Part shown: piece by piece, positions 34,601 through 44,131 of the stretch | Layout of the letters: each line of letters begins with the position of its first letter | Numbering within the stretch: the stretch's first letter is position 1 | NCBI GenBank assembly: GCA_964485235.1 | Contig: CAZAIO010000001.1 | Location: 8,663-72,662 of the forward strand | Direction of reading: 5' to 3' | Length of the DNA: 64,000 bases | From: CAZAIO01 sp964485235 | GTDB lineage: Bacteria > Chloroflexota > Dehalococcoidia > GIF9 > UBA5629 | Notes under the pieces: generated by a model | Seen by the model: the letters and a program-made list of their open reading frames with translations, nothing else | What the model was told of the DNA's origin: nothing | Database searches by the model: none | Program-made: the position numbers and the translations under genes

Positions 34601-35008
34601 TCAAAACGGCAGGTCTTCAGGGTCTACTTCGTCAGCAATCTCAACCGCATTATCATCACCGGGGAACGTAGCAACAGTCTGTTTATCAAGAAACAGCACC
34701 CTGTTTGCCACCACTTCTACTCTCGACCTTCTTTGCCCGTCCTGACCTTCCCACATTCGTGTTCGCAAGCTCCCCTCAACATATACTCTCTGCCCTTTCG
34801 TTAAAAACTGATTACAGCTTTCAGCCAGCTTACGCCAGGTTACTATTGTGAACCATTCCGTTTCCTGTTTGCGTTCACCATCCGACGTTGTATACACTCT
34901 ATTGGTAGCAATACGGAAGGAAGTCACTGCATTGCCGTTCGGTGTGAAACGCATTTCAGGATCGGTCCCGACATTTCCAATGAGCATTACTTTATTTAAA
35001 GTCGCCAT
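34601..35008 (-). CDS. ssb: Single-stranded DNA-binding protein
   Basis: 135 residues: OB fold (NKVMLIGNVGTDPEMRFTPN, RKQETEWFTIVTWRKLAE, GQRVYVEGSLRTR) and the acidic tail ending DEVDPEDLPF that recruits partner proteins. GAGGTG precedes the ATG. It sits between rpsF and rpsR, a common bacterial arrangement. Confidence 0.96.
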   Translation of the reverse strand: MATLNKVMLIGNVGTDPEMRFTPNGNAVTSFRIATNRVYTTSDGERKQETEWFTIVTWRKLAESCNQFLTKGQRVYVEGSLRTRMWEGQDGQRRSRVEVVANRVLFLDKQTVATFPGDDNAVEIADEVDPEDLPF

Positions 35009-35033
35009 TGCACACCTCTCTTCACAACTAAGC

Positions 35034-35315
35034 TCATACTCGAATCATTAAATGCCTTATCACTTCGTCTGAAAGACGGATATTCGCTTCAAGCGCTTTC
35101 ATTGATTCCGGGTCTAATTCCAGCCGGGTAAACACATAATTCCCCTCTGCATACCTCCTGATCGGATAAGCCATTCTCTTCCTTCCCCATGTATTGACCT
35201 CGACTACATTTCCACCGGCTTTGGAAACAGACTGACTTACCTTGTCAATTAACTTGGGTAAATCCTCGTCCGTTACTTCCGGGCTTACTATATATACTAA
35301 CTCATATCCTGCCAC
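35034..35315 (-). CDS. rpsF: Ribosomal protein S6
   Basis: 93 residues: YELVYIVSPEVTDEDLPKLI, WGRKRMAYPIRRYAEGNYV and a C-terminus ending VIRHLMIRV. It starts with GTG, set by AAAGGTG about five bases upstream. It is the first gene of the ten-gene minus-strand operon. Confidence 0.95.
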   Translation of the reverse strand: MAGYELVYIVSPEVTDEDLPKLIDKVSQSVSKAGGNVVEVNTWGRKRMAYPIRRYAEGNYVFTRLELDPESMKALEANIRLSDEVIRHLMIRV

Positions 35316-35347
35316 TTTATCACCTTTACATATTAAAAAGCTGGAGT

Positions 35348-35356
35348 ATTATAACA
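35348..35356 (-). promoter_or_regulatory. Extended -10 promoter of the rpsF operon
   Basis: On the minus strand TGTTATAAT gives a perfect -10 hexamer with the TGn extension. No good -35 box is seen. Distance to the rpsF GTG is about 33 bases. Confidence 0.6.
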
Positions 35357-35561
35357 CATCGTGAGAAATAAAGCAGCCTCATTGTAATATACGTTCGAAG
35401 TTTACGCCAAACGTGTACAAAACACGCCTGAATACAGGAATTTTTATCCTTATCTTATCTCACTAAAAACTTCACGAGCCATGTTAAATGATAATATGTC
35501 GCTTGATTACGTCTTGCATTTTGTATGTCTCTACGCTATAGTTTCCATACGGGAGCTACTT

Positions 35562-36662
35562 TTGGAAGTCAGTATTATCGGCCTGCCAAAATGCGGAAAG
35601 ACTACCATATTCAACGCACTCACCGGCGGAATAGCAGACACCAGAGCTTATTCTTCATCTAGCCTGAATCCAAATATTGGTATTGCAAAAGTACCTGACC
35701 GGAGACTCGAAACACTAACAAATATCTTTAAACCTGAAAAGATTACACCGGCGGAAATAAAATATGTAGATATCGGTGGTCTTTCCCGGGGTTATCAAAA
35801 AGACGAAATCATACACGGACAGTATCTGAACCTCCTGAGCAATGCCGATTCGCTACTTCATATTGTTCGAGCGTTTGATAGCGACGGTACATCACCCGGT
35901 GAACATGACGCCGATCCGGTACGTGATTTATCTACGCTTGACCTGGAGCTGATCGTATCAGATGTAAATATAATCAATAGACGGCTCGAACGAATAGAAA
36001 TAAATCTTAAAGGCGCCAGAACAGGGGAACGGGACCGTCATCTCCATGAACAATCATTGCTCTTCGGGATAAAATCGGGACTGGAACAGGAGGTCCCTAT
36101 ATGGAAACAGGACCTGACACATAATGAAATACAGAGCCTGTCAAGCTACCCGTTTCTTACCGCAAAACCTGTGTTGATTATTATTAATATCGGAGAAGAA
36201 CAAATAGGACAAACGGCAGCAATTGAAGCAGAAATACGATCATTATATGCTTATCCGCAATTTGATATAGTGACATTATGCGGCAAGCTTGAGATGGAGC
36301 TGGCTCAATTACATGACGAGGAAGCAGAAATATTTCGCAGCACCTATGGACTCTCCAAACCCGCGCTCGATACAGTAATCGGCACTTCATTCCGGTTACT
36401 GGGCCTTATTTCATTCTTTACCACGTTATCGGATGAGTTAAAAGCTTGGACTATTCCCTCAGGAACAAATGCGTTAAAGGCGGCCGGTAAAATACATTCA
36501 GATATAGAAAAGGGATTTATTCGTGCTGAAGTGATCCACTACGAAGACCTGGAAATGTGCGATAGTCCTGCTGAATGTCGAAAAAAGGGGCTATTGAAGC
36601 TCGAAGGGAAAATTTATTCCATTCAGGACGGTGATATCATCACGTTTCTATTCAATATATGA
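35562..36662 (+). CDS. ychF: YchF/Obg-type P-loop NTPase (divergent)
   Basis: 366 residues from TTG 35562, set by GGGAG at 35551-35555; an ATG at 35481 would add 27 residues not expected in the family. Walker A is GLPKCGKTT (family usual GLPNVGKST), switch II DIGGLSRG (usual DxAGLVxGA), and the base-specificity motif is NIGEE, fitting the ATP-preferring NxxE of YchF. A C-terminal TGS domain is present (GLLKLEGKIYSIQDGDIITF). The motif changes make it a divergent member; a ribosome-associated ATPase role is inferred from family. Confidence 0.85.
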   Translation: MEVSIIGLPKCGKTTIFNALTGGIADTRAYSSSSLNPNIGIAKVPDRRLETLTNIFKPEKITPAEIKYVDIGGLSRGYQKDEIIHGQYLNLLSNADSLLHIVRAFDSDGTSPGEHDADPVRDLSTLDLELIVSDVNIINRRLERIEINLKGARTGERDRHLHEQSLLFGIKSGLEQEVPIWKQDLTHNEIQSLSSYPFLTAKPVLIIINIGEEQIGQTAAIEAEIRSLYAYPQFDIVTLCGKLEMELAQLHDEEAEIFRSTYGLSKPALDTVIGTSFRLLGLISFFTTLSDELKAWTIPSGTNALKAAGKIHSDIEKGFIRAEVIHYEDLEMCDSPAECRKKGLLKLEGKIYSIQDGDIITFLFNI

Positions 36663-36674
36663 TAAAAACATTAT

Positions 36675-36721
36675 AATAATATAATTGTACAGAAGTACAA
36701 TCGGTTATTATTGCGTTTTTA
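36675..36721 (+). terminator. Hairpin terminator after ychF
   Basis: ATTGTAC-AGAA-GTACAAT forms the core, extended outward by AATAAT/ATTATT; GCG and TTTTT follow. AT-rich, so moderate strength. Confidence 0.5.
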
Positions 36722-36723
36722 TA

Positions 36724-36752
36724 TTGACACTATAAAGCACAGATGATAACCT
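36724..36752 (+). promoter_or_regulatory. Putative pckG promoter
   Basis: TTGACA at 36724-36729 and a weaker TAACCT at 36747-36752, 17-bp spacer; about 100 bases before the start codon. Confidence 0.4.
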
Positions 36753-36856
36753 TCATTAGTTAACAATCGACCGGAACTTTCAACCGGTCACCCGGAAGTA
36801 CAAGATAATAAATCTCTATCCCTCTGATACAATAATACTATTGAAAAGGAAAGAAA

Positions 36857-38752
36857 ATGGACATTGATAAAGCAAATAATATATTGAAAACAAGATTATC
36901 CGAAGATAATTTTAAAAAGCTGAGCAAGATTACGAGTCCGAAAGTACACGAGTTTATAGCCAGTTATATTGAACTATGTAATCCGTCTAAGATATTTGTT
37001 TGCAATGATTCTGAAGAAGATATTCGCTATGTAAGAGAAGCCGCTATTAAAAATAAAGAGGAAGCGGCACTCGCTATTAAAGGTCACAGTGTTCATTTTG
37101 ATGGATATCACGATCAGGCACGCGATAAAGAAAACACAAAATTCCTTCTTCCGACAGGGGTCAATCTTGGTCCTGAAATCAACGCCATGGATATGGATGA
37201 AGGCATGCAGGAAATTCGCAGACTGCTGACAAATATTATGCAAGGACACGAGCTATTCGTCCGCTTCTTCTGCCTTGGACCGTTGCGATCGACCTTCTCC
37301 TTACCATGCGTCCAGCTTACCGATTCCGCATATGTGTCACATAGCGAAGACCTTCTCTACAGGCAGGGCTACAATGAGTTTCTCCGTTTGGGCAACGTAG
37401 AGCGCTTCTTTAAATTCGTTCATTCTCAGGGCAAACTGGTTGAGGCGGGGCTTGGCCTCCTGGTGAGCGAAAATATAAAAGAAAGACGCCTGTATATCAA
37501 TCTCGAGGATGAGATCGTTTTCAGTACGAACACACAATATGGCGGTAATACAATAGGCTTGAAGAAAATCGCAATGCGACTTGCTATTAACAAAGCTTCA
37601 AAAGAAGACTGGCTTACAGAACATATGCTGGTCATGGGAGTTCGGGGACCCGAAAACAGGATAAGCTACTTTACAGGAGCGTTCCCATCTATGTGCGGAA
37701 AAACTTCGACTGCCATGATAGATGGTGAGCTCATAATAGGTGATGATATTGCATACCTCAGAGTCATCGACGGCGTTATACGTGCAGTTAATGTAGAGAA
37801 AGGTATGTTCGGAATTATCGAAGGGATTAACTCTATCGACGACCCGCTCCAGTGGGATGCAATTAATAAGCCCGGAGAAATAATATTCTCGAATATACTT
37901 GTAACCAATGATAAAAAAGCATACTGGATCGGTCATGATGGCGAATCTCCGACAAGCGGTGTCAATCATTCGGGAAATTGGACGCAGGGCAAGAAAGATA
38001 AAGATGGAAACGAGATCCCACCTTCACATAAAAATGCCCGGTTTACTTTTGACCTGTCAATTCTTGAGAACGCTGATCCGAAACGAAACGATCCTGCAGG
38101 TGTAGAGGTTTGCGGTATGATATACGGCGGGAGAGACTCCGATACATCAGTACCGGTAAATGAAGCGTTTAACTGGACCGAGGGCATTATCATTAAAGGT
38201 GCAGGACTGGAATCTGAAACTACCGCTGCAACCCTTGGAAAACAGGGTGTAAGAGTATTCAATCCTATGTCGAATCTGGACTTTTTATCTATACCGATCG
38301 GCCAATATGTTCAGGACAACCTGGATTTCGGCGCGAAAGTAAAGAATCCCCCCCGTATCTTTGCCGTTAATTATTTCCTGAGAAACTCCGAGGGAAAATT
38401 CCTCAACCACAAGAATGATAAAAAGGTATGGTTAAAATGGATGGAACTCAGGGTGCATAACGATGTAAAAGCTATAAAAACGCCAATCGGATTTATTCCC
38501 GAATATGCAGACCTGAAACGCCTGTTTAAAGAAACGTTCAACAAGGACTATACTGAAAAAGACTACGTAGAGCAATTTACTATAAGAATTCCTGAATACC
38601 TGGCAAAAATGGACCGGTTGATAGAAATATATAAAACACGCGTTACCGATACACCGGCTATTGTATTCACCACATTTAACGAACAGAAGGCAAGACTTGA
38701 AGAAGCGAGAAAAAAATACGGCGACTATATTGCGCCGGAAAAATTTCTTTGA
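36857..38752 (+). CDS. pckG: Phosphoenolpyruvate carboxykinase (GTP)
   Basis: 631 residues. The P-loop FPSMCGKTS (about residues 276-284) carries the reactive cysteine typical of GTP-dependent enzymes; ATP enzymes lack it. Other family segments: GHSVHFDG, FNWTEGIIIKGAG and NYFLRN. It interconverts oxaloacetate and PEP with GTP/GDP, serving gluconeogenesis or, in anaerobes, CO2 fixation. AAAGGAAAG precedes the ATG. It is monocistronic. Confidence 0.95.
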   Translation: MDIDKANNILKTRLSEDNFKKLSKITSPKVHEFIASYIELCNPSKIFVCNDSEEDIRYVREAAIKNKEEAALAIKGHSVHFDGYHDQARDKENTKFLLPTGVNLGPEINAMDMDEGMQEIRRLLTNIMQGHELFVRFFCLGPLRSTFSLPCVQLTDSAYVSHSEDLLYRQGYNEFLRLGNVERFFKFVHSQGKLVEAGLGLLVSENIKERRLYINLEDEIVFSTNTQYGGNTIGLKKIAMRLAINKASKEDWLTEHMLVMGVRGPENRISYFTGAFPSMCGKTSTAMIDGELIIGDDIAYLRVIDGVIRAVNVEKGMFGIIEGINSIDDPLQWDAINKPGEIIFSNILVTNDKKAYWIGHDGESPTSGVNHSGNWTQGKKDKDGNEIPPSHKNARFTFDLSILENADPKRNDPAGVEVCGMIYGGRDSDTSVPVNEAFNWTEGIIIKGAGLESETTAATLGKQGVRVFNPMSNLDFLSIPIGQYVQDNLDFGAKVKNPPRIFAVNYFLRNSEGKFLNHKNDKKVWLKWMELRVHNDVKAIKTPIGFIPEYADLKRLFKETFNKDYTEKDYVEQFTIRIPEYLAKMDRLIEIYKTRVTDTPAIVFTTFNEQKARLEEARKKYGDYIAPEKFL

Positions 38753-38818
38753 TCCAAAATTTGCTGAATAGACCTGTTCCGGATTATTTTAACTCAATGT
38801 AGTTTATAATTCGTATAT

Positions 38819-38849
38819 ACTGGATGATATCCGTCCAGTGAACATTTTT
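38819..38849 (+). terminator. Weak hairpin after pckG
   Basis: ACTGGA (38819-38824) pairs with TCCAGT (38834-38839) and TTTTT follows at about 38845. Short stem, so only a candidate. The rest of 38753-39012 shows no gene. Confidence 0.3.
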
Positions 38850-39045
38850 CTTTGGATGGAAATATAATAAACTTGTTTCGTCGTATACTCACTGCACCCT
38901 TCATTTTCCATCAGAATTTGCGTTATATGAATAAGCAGGCATCTGAATAAAACCGGAGTGAAATAAAATAAACATTATAAATAATGCTTTAATAGAGAAT
39001 CACTCTATTCGCCTGCGCACTGAAGAGCGCGAGGAATGTCTTTCC

Positions 39046-40038
39046 GTGTTTGCTGCAAAAAACAGGACAAGCCGGGGTAGAGAAATTACTGAAGCTCCCT
39101 GTCCATTGCGTACTGATTTTCAGCGGGACAGGGACAGGATTATCCATTCCAATGCATTTCGCCGTCTTAAACATAAGACGCAGGTATTTGTCGCTCCGCT
39201 TGACGATCACTTCGTAACCAGGTTAACCCATACACTGGAGGTATCTCAGATTGCACGAACAATATCAAGATCGCTCAACCTCAATGAAGACCTGACTGAA
39301 GCAATAGCACTCGGGCACGACCTCGGACATACACCATTCGGCCATATCGGGGAGAAAGTGCTTGATGAACTTTTACCGGATGGTTTCAGGCATAACGAGC
39401 AAAGTCTTAGAGTAGTCGACCTGCTTGAAAAATATGGAAAGGGCCTAAATCTTACATGGGAAGTACGAGACGGTATTCTACACCATTCCAAGGGGATGAT
39501 CGGTATTCTTGGAGAAGGTTGGTCGGATGTCGGCACCGTAGAAGGACAGGTTGTGAAGATAGCTGACATTGTCGCATACATCAACCATGATACCGGTGAT
39601 GCAATAAGGGCTGGAATAATCACAGAGAAACAACTTCCCTCTTCCGTTGCGGAAGTACTCGGACATTCTTCATCCCGGCGAATCAATACTCTTGTGGTTG
39701 ATATCGTAAGCAATTCAATCGACAGCATAAATGATGAGCATACAAAAAAACCTTCGATTAGTATGAGTCCTGCAATTTTAAAAGTATCGAATGCTCTACG
39801 TGATTTTCTTTTCGACAAGGTATATAATTCAGACTTGGCCGCAGAACAAAACAAAGCAAAAGAAGTAATATATACGTTATATGAGTATTATCTGGTCAAC
39901 GAAGATAAACTTCCCGACGAGTACCGGCTACGCAATGACAGTATCGAACGTAAAGTTACCGATTATATAGCCGGTATGACCGACCTGTATGCAATGCGTA
40001 AGGCGGAAGAGATTGATCAATATAAGCACAAGCGATAA
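39046..40038 (+). CDS. dgt: Deoxyguanosinetriphosphate triphosphohydrolase-like HD protein
   Basis: At least 330 residues. HD-domain landmarks: RTDFQRDRDRIIHSNAFRRL, TRLTHTLEVSQIARTI, ALGHDLGHTPFGHIGE and GILHHSKG. It hydrolyses dNTPs to nucleosides and triphosphate. GTG 39046 is the first conventional start, but the open frame upstream encodes LRTEEREECLS, which matches the conserved N-terminal helix of the family; the frame runs back to a TGA at 38959 with no ATG, GTG or TTG. A rare start (CTG 39013, or ATA/ATT near 38968-38974 after GGAG at 38955) is likely. It precedes dnaG and rpoD. Confidence 0.88.
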   Translation: MFAAKNRTSRGREITEAPCPLRTDFQRDRDRIIHSNAFRRLKHKTQVFVAPLDDHFVTRLTHTLEVSQIARTISRSLNLNEDLTEAIALGHDLGHTPFGHIGEKVLDELLPDGFRHNEQSLRVVDLLEKYGKGLNLTWEVRDGILHHSKGMIGILGEGWSDVGTVEGQVVKIADIVAYINHDTGDAIRAGIITEKQLPSSVAEVLGHSSSRRINTLVVDIVSNSIDSINDEHTKKPSISMSPAILKVSNALRDFLFDKVYNSDLAAEQNKAKEVIYTLYEYYLVNEDKLPDEYRLRNDSIERKVTDYIAGMTDLYAMRKAEEIDQYKHKR

Positions 40039-40076
40039 ACAAACTATTTAATTTTTTCGTTTCTTTCCAGAGTGAT

Positions 40077-41918
40077 ATGAGTATAGCAGGCGATATAAAA
40101 CAAAAACTCGACATTGTCGAGGTCATCTCCGAATATGTCACGTTGCAAAAATCCGGGCATAATTTTAAAGCAATATGCCCTTTCCACTCGGAAAAGACAC
40201 CTTCATTTTTTGTCTTTCCTGACAATCAAAGCTGGCATTGTTTCGGCTCCTGCGGTACCGGTGGCGACATCTTTGCCTTCGTAATGAAGAAGGAGAATAT
40301 AGATTTCGCACAATCATTAAAACTTCTGGCTGAAAAAGCAGGAATAAGCCTCTCGGAATATAAATTACCTGATAAAGCGCACGAAGAACGCAAGGAAAAG
40401 CTCCTCAGGTTGAATGAAGCCGCCGCTGCATATTATCATCATTTACTCGTATCTACACCTGCGGGCAAGAAAGCACGGGACTATCTTTCACAGCGCGGAC
40501 TGTCATCTCAGTCGTTAGAGCAGTTTCAACTAGGGTTCAGTAAAGACAGCTACGAAGATATTCAAAACCATTTGCTTGCTGAGAATTACAGCGAAAAGGA
40601 CTTGCTGGACACGGGTATGGTAATAGAACGTGAGAGCGGTGGTTATTATGATCGGTTTAGAAATCGTATTATGTTTCCGATCCGTGATATCCATGGCAAA
40701 GTCACCGGCTTCGGTGCCAGAGCCATGGATGACTCTTCGGCAAAATATATTAATTCCCCGCAATCGGCTATCTTCGATAAAAGCAGTAGCGTTTATGCAG
40801 TTGACAGGGCGAGCAAATTCATCCGCCAGTCCGATATGGTGGTGATTACCGAAGGGTATATGGATGTGATCACCGCTCATCAGCACGGCGTGCAAAATAC
40901 AGTTGCTGCGATGGGAACAGCATTAACTGAAAAACAACTGGATATATTGAAAAAATTAACAAAAAATATTATATTGGCGCTTGATGCCGACTCGGCAGGT
41001 ATTGAGGCGGTCTACAGAAGCAGCGAAATACTGGACAAAACAAAGCCGGTCACACCGTCGGATAGCATAGACGGATCAATTGCAGGCATGCTTTCACATG
41101 AAGTCAAGGTAATTGTCCTTCCTGAAGGTAAGGACCTGGACCAGGTAATCAGGGAAGATGAAACACAGTGGCATTATTTATTACAGAATGCCAGACCGAT
41201 AATGGACTTCCTGTTTTCAAATGCGGTTGCCCGGATCGATTTAAATAGTGCGCAGGATAAGTCTGCACTTGTCGATAAATTTCTACCGCTCTTATCAGGT
41301 ATCAAAGATACAATTCGACAGGCACATTACATTCATAAACTTGCCACATTACTCGGAATTAATGATAACGTCATCGAAGATGTAATAAAAAAATCACGTG
41401 GAGTACATAAAGGTAAAAGACCTGTAAACAGATTAAATTACCGTACAAATGCTATTGATCCTTCGCTTCTATCAAACCCACTCGAAGAGTATAGTCTTGC
41501 GCTTCTGCTGCAATTTCCAAATCTCAGAGATCAGGGCGAAAATATTTCTTCTGAATATTTCGAGCTTACCGAGAACCGAGAACTTTTCCTAAAATGGCTA
41601 AATAATGATAAACTTGAGCATAATAATAATAACCTTGATAATATTCTCCAGCAACGGTTTCATGACCTGATGCAAAAAGAGTTGCCGCCTGTATTAAAAT
41701 ATAGCGAAGAAGCACAACAAAAAGATTTTGCAATGTGCACTACCCGCTTAAAAGAAAGATGGTTGAGAAATACAGAGCTTAAAAAAGCACTCTTTTTCGC
41801 AGAAGTAAACGGAACAAACGAGCAACTTTCCAGATTAAATGAGAAAGGTATTGAGGAACATAAACAATTAAAAGAGATTTTTGATGCCAGAGATACGAAA
41901 AGAAAAACAACAGCATAA
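40077..41918 (+). CDS. dnaG: DNA primase
   Basis: 613 residues. Zinc finger [11 protein letters not shown] ... [10 protein letters not shown] near the N-terminus (one residue longer than the common CFGCGxGGD), RNA polymerase domain with Toprim motifs [17 protein letters not shown] and ALDADSAG, and a C-terminal helicase-interaction region. It synthesises primers at the fork. It lies 38 bases after dgt and 19 before rpoD, forming a dgt-dnaG-rpoD operon. Confidence 0.96.
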   Translation: MSIAGDIKQKLDIVEVISEYVTLQKSGHNFKAICPFHSEKTPSFFVFPDNQSWHCFGSCGTGGDIFAFVMKKENIDFAQSLKLLAEKAGISLSEYKLPDKAHEERKEKLLRLNEAAAAYYHHLLVSTPAGKKARDYLSQRGLSSQSLEQFQLGFSKDSYEDIQNHLLAENYSEKDLLDTGMVIERESGGYYDRFRNRIMFPIRDIHGKVTGFGARAMDDSSAKYINSPQSAIFDKSSSVYAVDRASKFIRQSDMVVITEGYMDVITAHQHGVQNTVAAMGTALTEKQLDILKKLTKNIILALDADSAGIEAVYRSSEILDKTKPVTPSDSIDGSIAGMLSHEVKVIVLPEGKDLDQVIREDETQWHYLLQNARPIMDFLFSNAVARIDLNSAQDKSALVDKFLPLLSGIKDTIRQAHYIHKLATLLGINDNVIEDVIKKSRGVHKGKRPVNRLNYRTNAIDPSLLSNPLEEYSLALLLQFPNLRDQGENISSEYFELTENRELFLKWLNNDKLEHNNNNLDNILQQRFHDLMQKELPPVLKYSEEAQQKDFAMCTTRLKERWLRNTELKKALFFAEVNGTNEQLSRLNEKGIEEHKQLKEIFDARDTKRKTTA

Positions 41919-41937
41919 AACCGAAGAGGAACAGGAA

Positions 41938-43491
41938 ATGAGCCTTTCGAAAGATGATGATCTAATCTCATACTTTCCTGAAAAGAAAAATGCCGGCGCA
42001 AATCGTAACGAAATACTCGATATGAACGAGGATGATGAATCGATGTATGTCATCAGCGATAGCGACGCTGAAGAGGAGCCTGACCTGGCCACTCTCTGGG
42101 AAGAAGAAGAATCCACCGATATCGAAGAAGACGATATATTAAAACCTGGATTTGAAAGCAAAACGGCATTCTCTGCTGAGGAAACGGAAGATGTAGACCA
42201 TGATGTAATCGATGACCCGGTACATGTTTACCTACGTGAAATCGGTAAAGTGCAGCTTCTTACCGCTAAAGACGAGAAAATCCTGGCCAGCAAACTGGAA
42301 GAGGCAAAATATCTAAGAAAAATAGAAGACCTTTATTTCCAGCAATATAATATCTACCCTCCGGTTGAAGAAATAATGGTCTACATGGTCCGCCATCTTC
42401 TATCTTTGAAACCCCTCTATGACCTGATTATAAAAATGCTGGAACTTCCCGGCGAGGATAATTTTGTAAAAGCAGTCCTCGACGAAAAATTGCATGATGC
42501 AATAGACGGTGTTATCGATCCGAACTTAATTATAAGATTAAGCGAACAGGGTGAAGACTTCGCTCAGGATACGGAGCTGAACATGATAACCCTGTCACTC
42601 GATATCCGGTTATTACCTCCCGAACTCCTTACAATTATCGGCGAAGAAACAACATGGAAGGAAGTAGAATCACTTGTTAGTGATCCTATTAGTCCGGAAT
42701 TCATGCAACAAGTGCATTCAAAGAACGCACAAATCAAGGCTTTTCTGGATAGAGTAAAAAAAACAGCGGATAAGGCAGAAAAACACCTTACGGAAGCCAA
42801 TTTACGACTGGTAGTGAGTGTAGCCAAGAAATATGTAGGACACGGGATGCCGCTTCTGGACCTCATTCAAGAAGGAAATATAGGTCTCGTCAGGGCAGTT
42901 GAAAAATTCGAATACAGGAAGGGTTATAAATTCAGTACATATGCCACATGGTGGATCCGGCAGGCAATTACACGGGCAATAGCCGACCAGGCGCGTACTA
43001 TACGTATACCGGTACACATGGTCGAGACTATTAATAGATTGCTCAGAACAAATAGACGGCTCGCCCAGGAATATGGCAGGGAACCGAGTTATGAAGAAAT
43101 AGGCAAGGGCATGGAAATTTCCTCGGAACGTGTAAGGGAAATAATGAAGCTGTCACAAATGCCTATTTCCCTGGAAATGCCTATAGGAGAAGAAGAGGAC
43201 AGCCATCTCGGTGATTTTATCGAAGACAGAGCAACCATGGCCCCCGCAGATGCAGCCTCGCGAGAGCTGCTTAAAGCCCAGTTGAACTCTGTTCTAAACG
43301 AGCTTAGCGAAAGAGAAAGGCGTGTATTGTTGCTCAGATTCGGGCTTGAAGACGGACGTGCAAGAACGCTTGAAGAAGTAGGTAAAGAGTTCAATGTTAC
43401 ACGTGAGAGAATCCGGCAAATTGAAGCTAAAGCATTGCGCAAACTGCGACATCCAAGCAGAAGTCGCAAATTGAAAGACTATCTGGAATAA
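41938..43491 (+). CDS. rpoD: Primary RNA polymerase sigma factor
   Basis: 517 residues from ATG 41938, placed by AGAGGA seven bases upstream; a TTG at 41881 lies inside dnaG. An acidic N-terminal region (about residues 1-80) precedes region 1.2 ([16 protein letters not shown]), a non-conserved insert, then regions 2 ([20 protein letters not shown]), 3 and 4.2 ([20 protein letters not shown]). It directs housekeeping transcription; the TTGACA/TATAAT promoters found in this window agree with it. Confidence 0.96.
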   Translation: MSLSKDDDLISYFPEKKNAGANRNEILDMNEDDESMYVISDSDAEEEPDLATLWEEEESTDIEEDDILKPGFESKTAFSAEETEDVDHDVIDDPVHVYLREIGKVQLLTAKDEKILASKLEEAKYLRKIEDLYFQQYNIYPPVEEIMVYMVRHLLSLKPLYDLIIKMLELPGEDNFVKAVLDEKLHDAIDGVIDPNLIIRLSEQGEDFAQDTELNMITLSLDIRLLPPELLTIIGEETTWKEVESLVSDPISPEFMQQVHSKNAQIKAFLDRVKKTADKAEKHLTEANLRLVVSVAKKYVGHGMPLLDLIQEGNIGLVRAVEKFEYRKGYKFSTYATWWIRQAITRAIADQARTIRIPVHMVETINRLLRTNRRLAQEYGREPSYEEIGKGMEISSERVREIMKLSQMPISLEMPIGEEEDSHLGDFIEDRATMAPADAASRELLKAQLNSVLNELSERERRVLLLRFGLEDGRARTLEEVGKEFNVTRERIRQIEAKALRKLRHPSRSRKLKDYLE

Positions 43492-43512
43492 ACAAGGTAC
43501 ACAGGAGCAACA

Positions 43513-44121
43513 ATGAGAATATTTTCAACAGTCCTTATGGTTATCGGTGCTATTGCTCTCGCAGTACTCCTTTTTTTCATGACAGGTGTTTTCCTGTACT
43601 CACTCGCGCCGGCTATCAAATCGCAAATGACCATTTCACCGGTATCCTATGATGCGGTTAAAAGTTTCGATAATAAATTCGATACGTTTAAAGACGATGT
43701 AAAAAAAGCTGCTGCCGCCGGCCAGAAAGTTGATGTCTCCCTGAAACTTACTGAGGAGGAACTCAATTCCAAGATAGTAGAATTGCTTGCCGACGGGGAA
43801 CTTCCCTGCCGCGATCTACTCGTGAACTTCGAAGATGATTATATCTGGCTTTATGCAGTCATGAACAACCGTGGGATAGACGCAAAAATCGGTCTGGTCG
43901 GAAAATTCGATATAGTCGATAGCGATGTATCTGTTATCGTTGAAGATTTCTTTCTTGGGAAATTGCCAATCACCAAGTCCACCGATGAAAAAGTAGGGAA
44001 ACTGCTGGATATAGTTTGGATAATGCAAAATCCATTTAAAGATATGCCGGTCAAATTAACTTATATTAGTATAGATAAAGGGTCAATTACATTTGAAGGC
44101 GTCACTACGGCAGCGGAATAA
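43513..44121 (+). CDS. Membrane-anchored hypothetical protein
   Basis: 202 residues: an N-terminal transmembrane helix (about residues 5-30), then an extracytoplasmic domain with VDVSLKLTEEELNSKI and later strands (GIDAKIGLVGKFDI, KLTYISIDKGSITFEG). The layout resembles YpmS/LmeA-type lipid-binding-like proteins, but I am not sure of the family. AGGAGCA precedes the ATG. It follows rpoD by 21 bases and may be cotranscribed; it is convergent with ffh. Confidence 0.7.
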   Translation: MRIFSTVLMVIGAIALAVLLFFMTGVFLYSLAPAIKSQMTISPVSYDAVKSFDNKFDTFKDDVKKAAAAGQKVDVSLKLTEEELNSKIVELLADGELPCRDLLVNFEDDYIWLYAVMNNRGIDAKIGLVGKFDIVDSDVSVIVEDFFLGKLPITKSTDEKVGKLLDIVWIMQNPFKDMPVKLTYISIDKGSITFEGVTTAAE

Positions 44122-44131
44122 CCATAGCCCT

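Noticed and set aside
34041..35480. Replication origin near rpmH
   Set aside because: No dnaA gene and no cluster of DnaA boxes seen in the intergenic DNA; rpmH sits in a ribosomal operon here.
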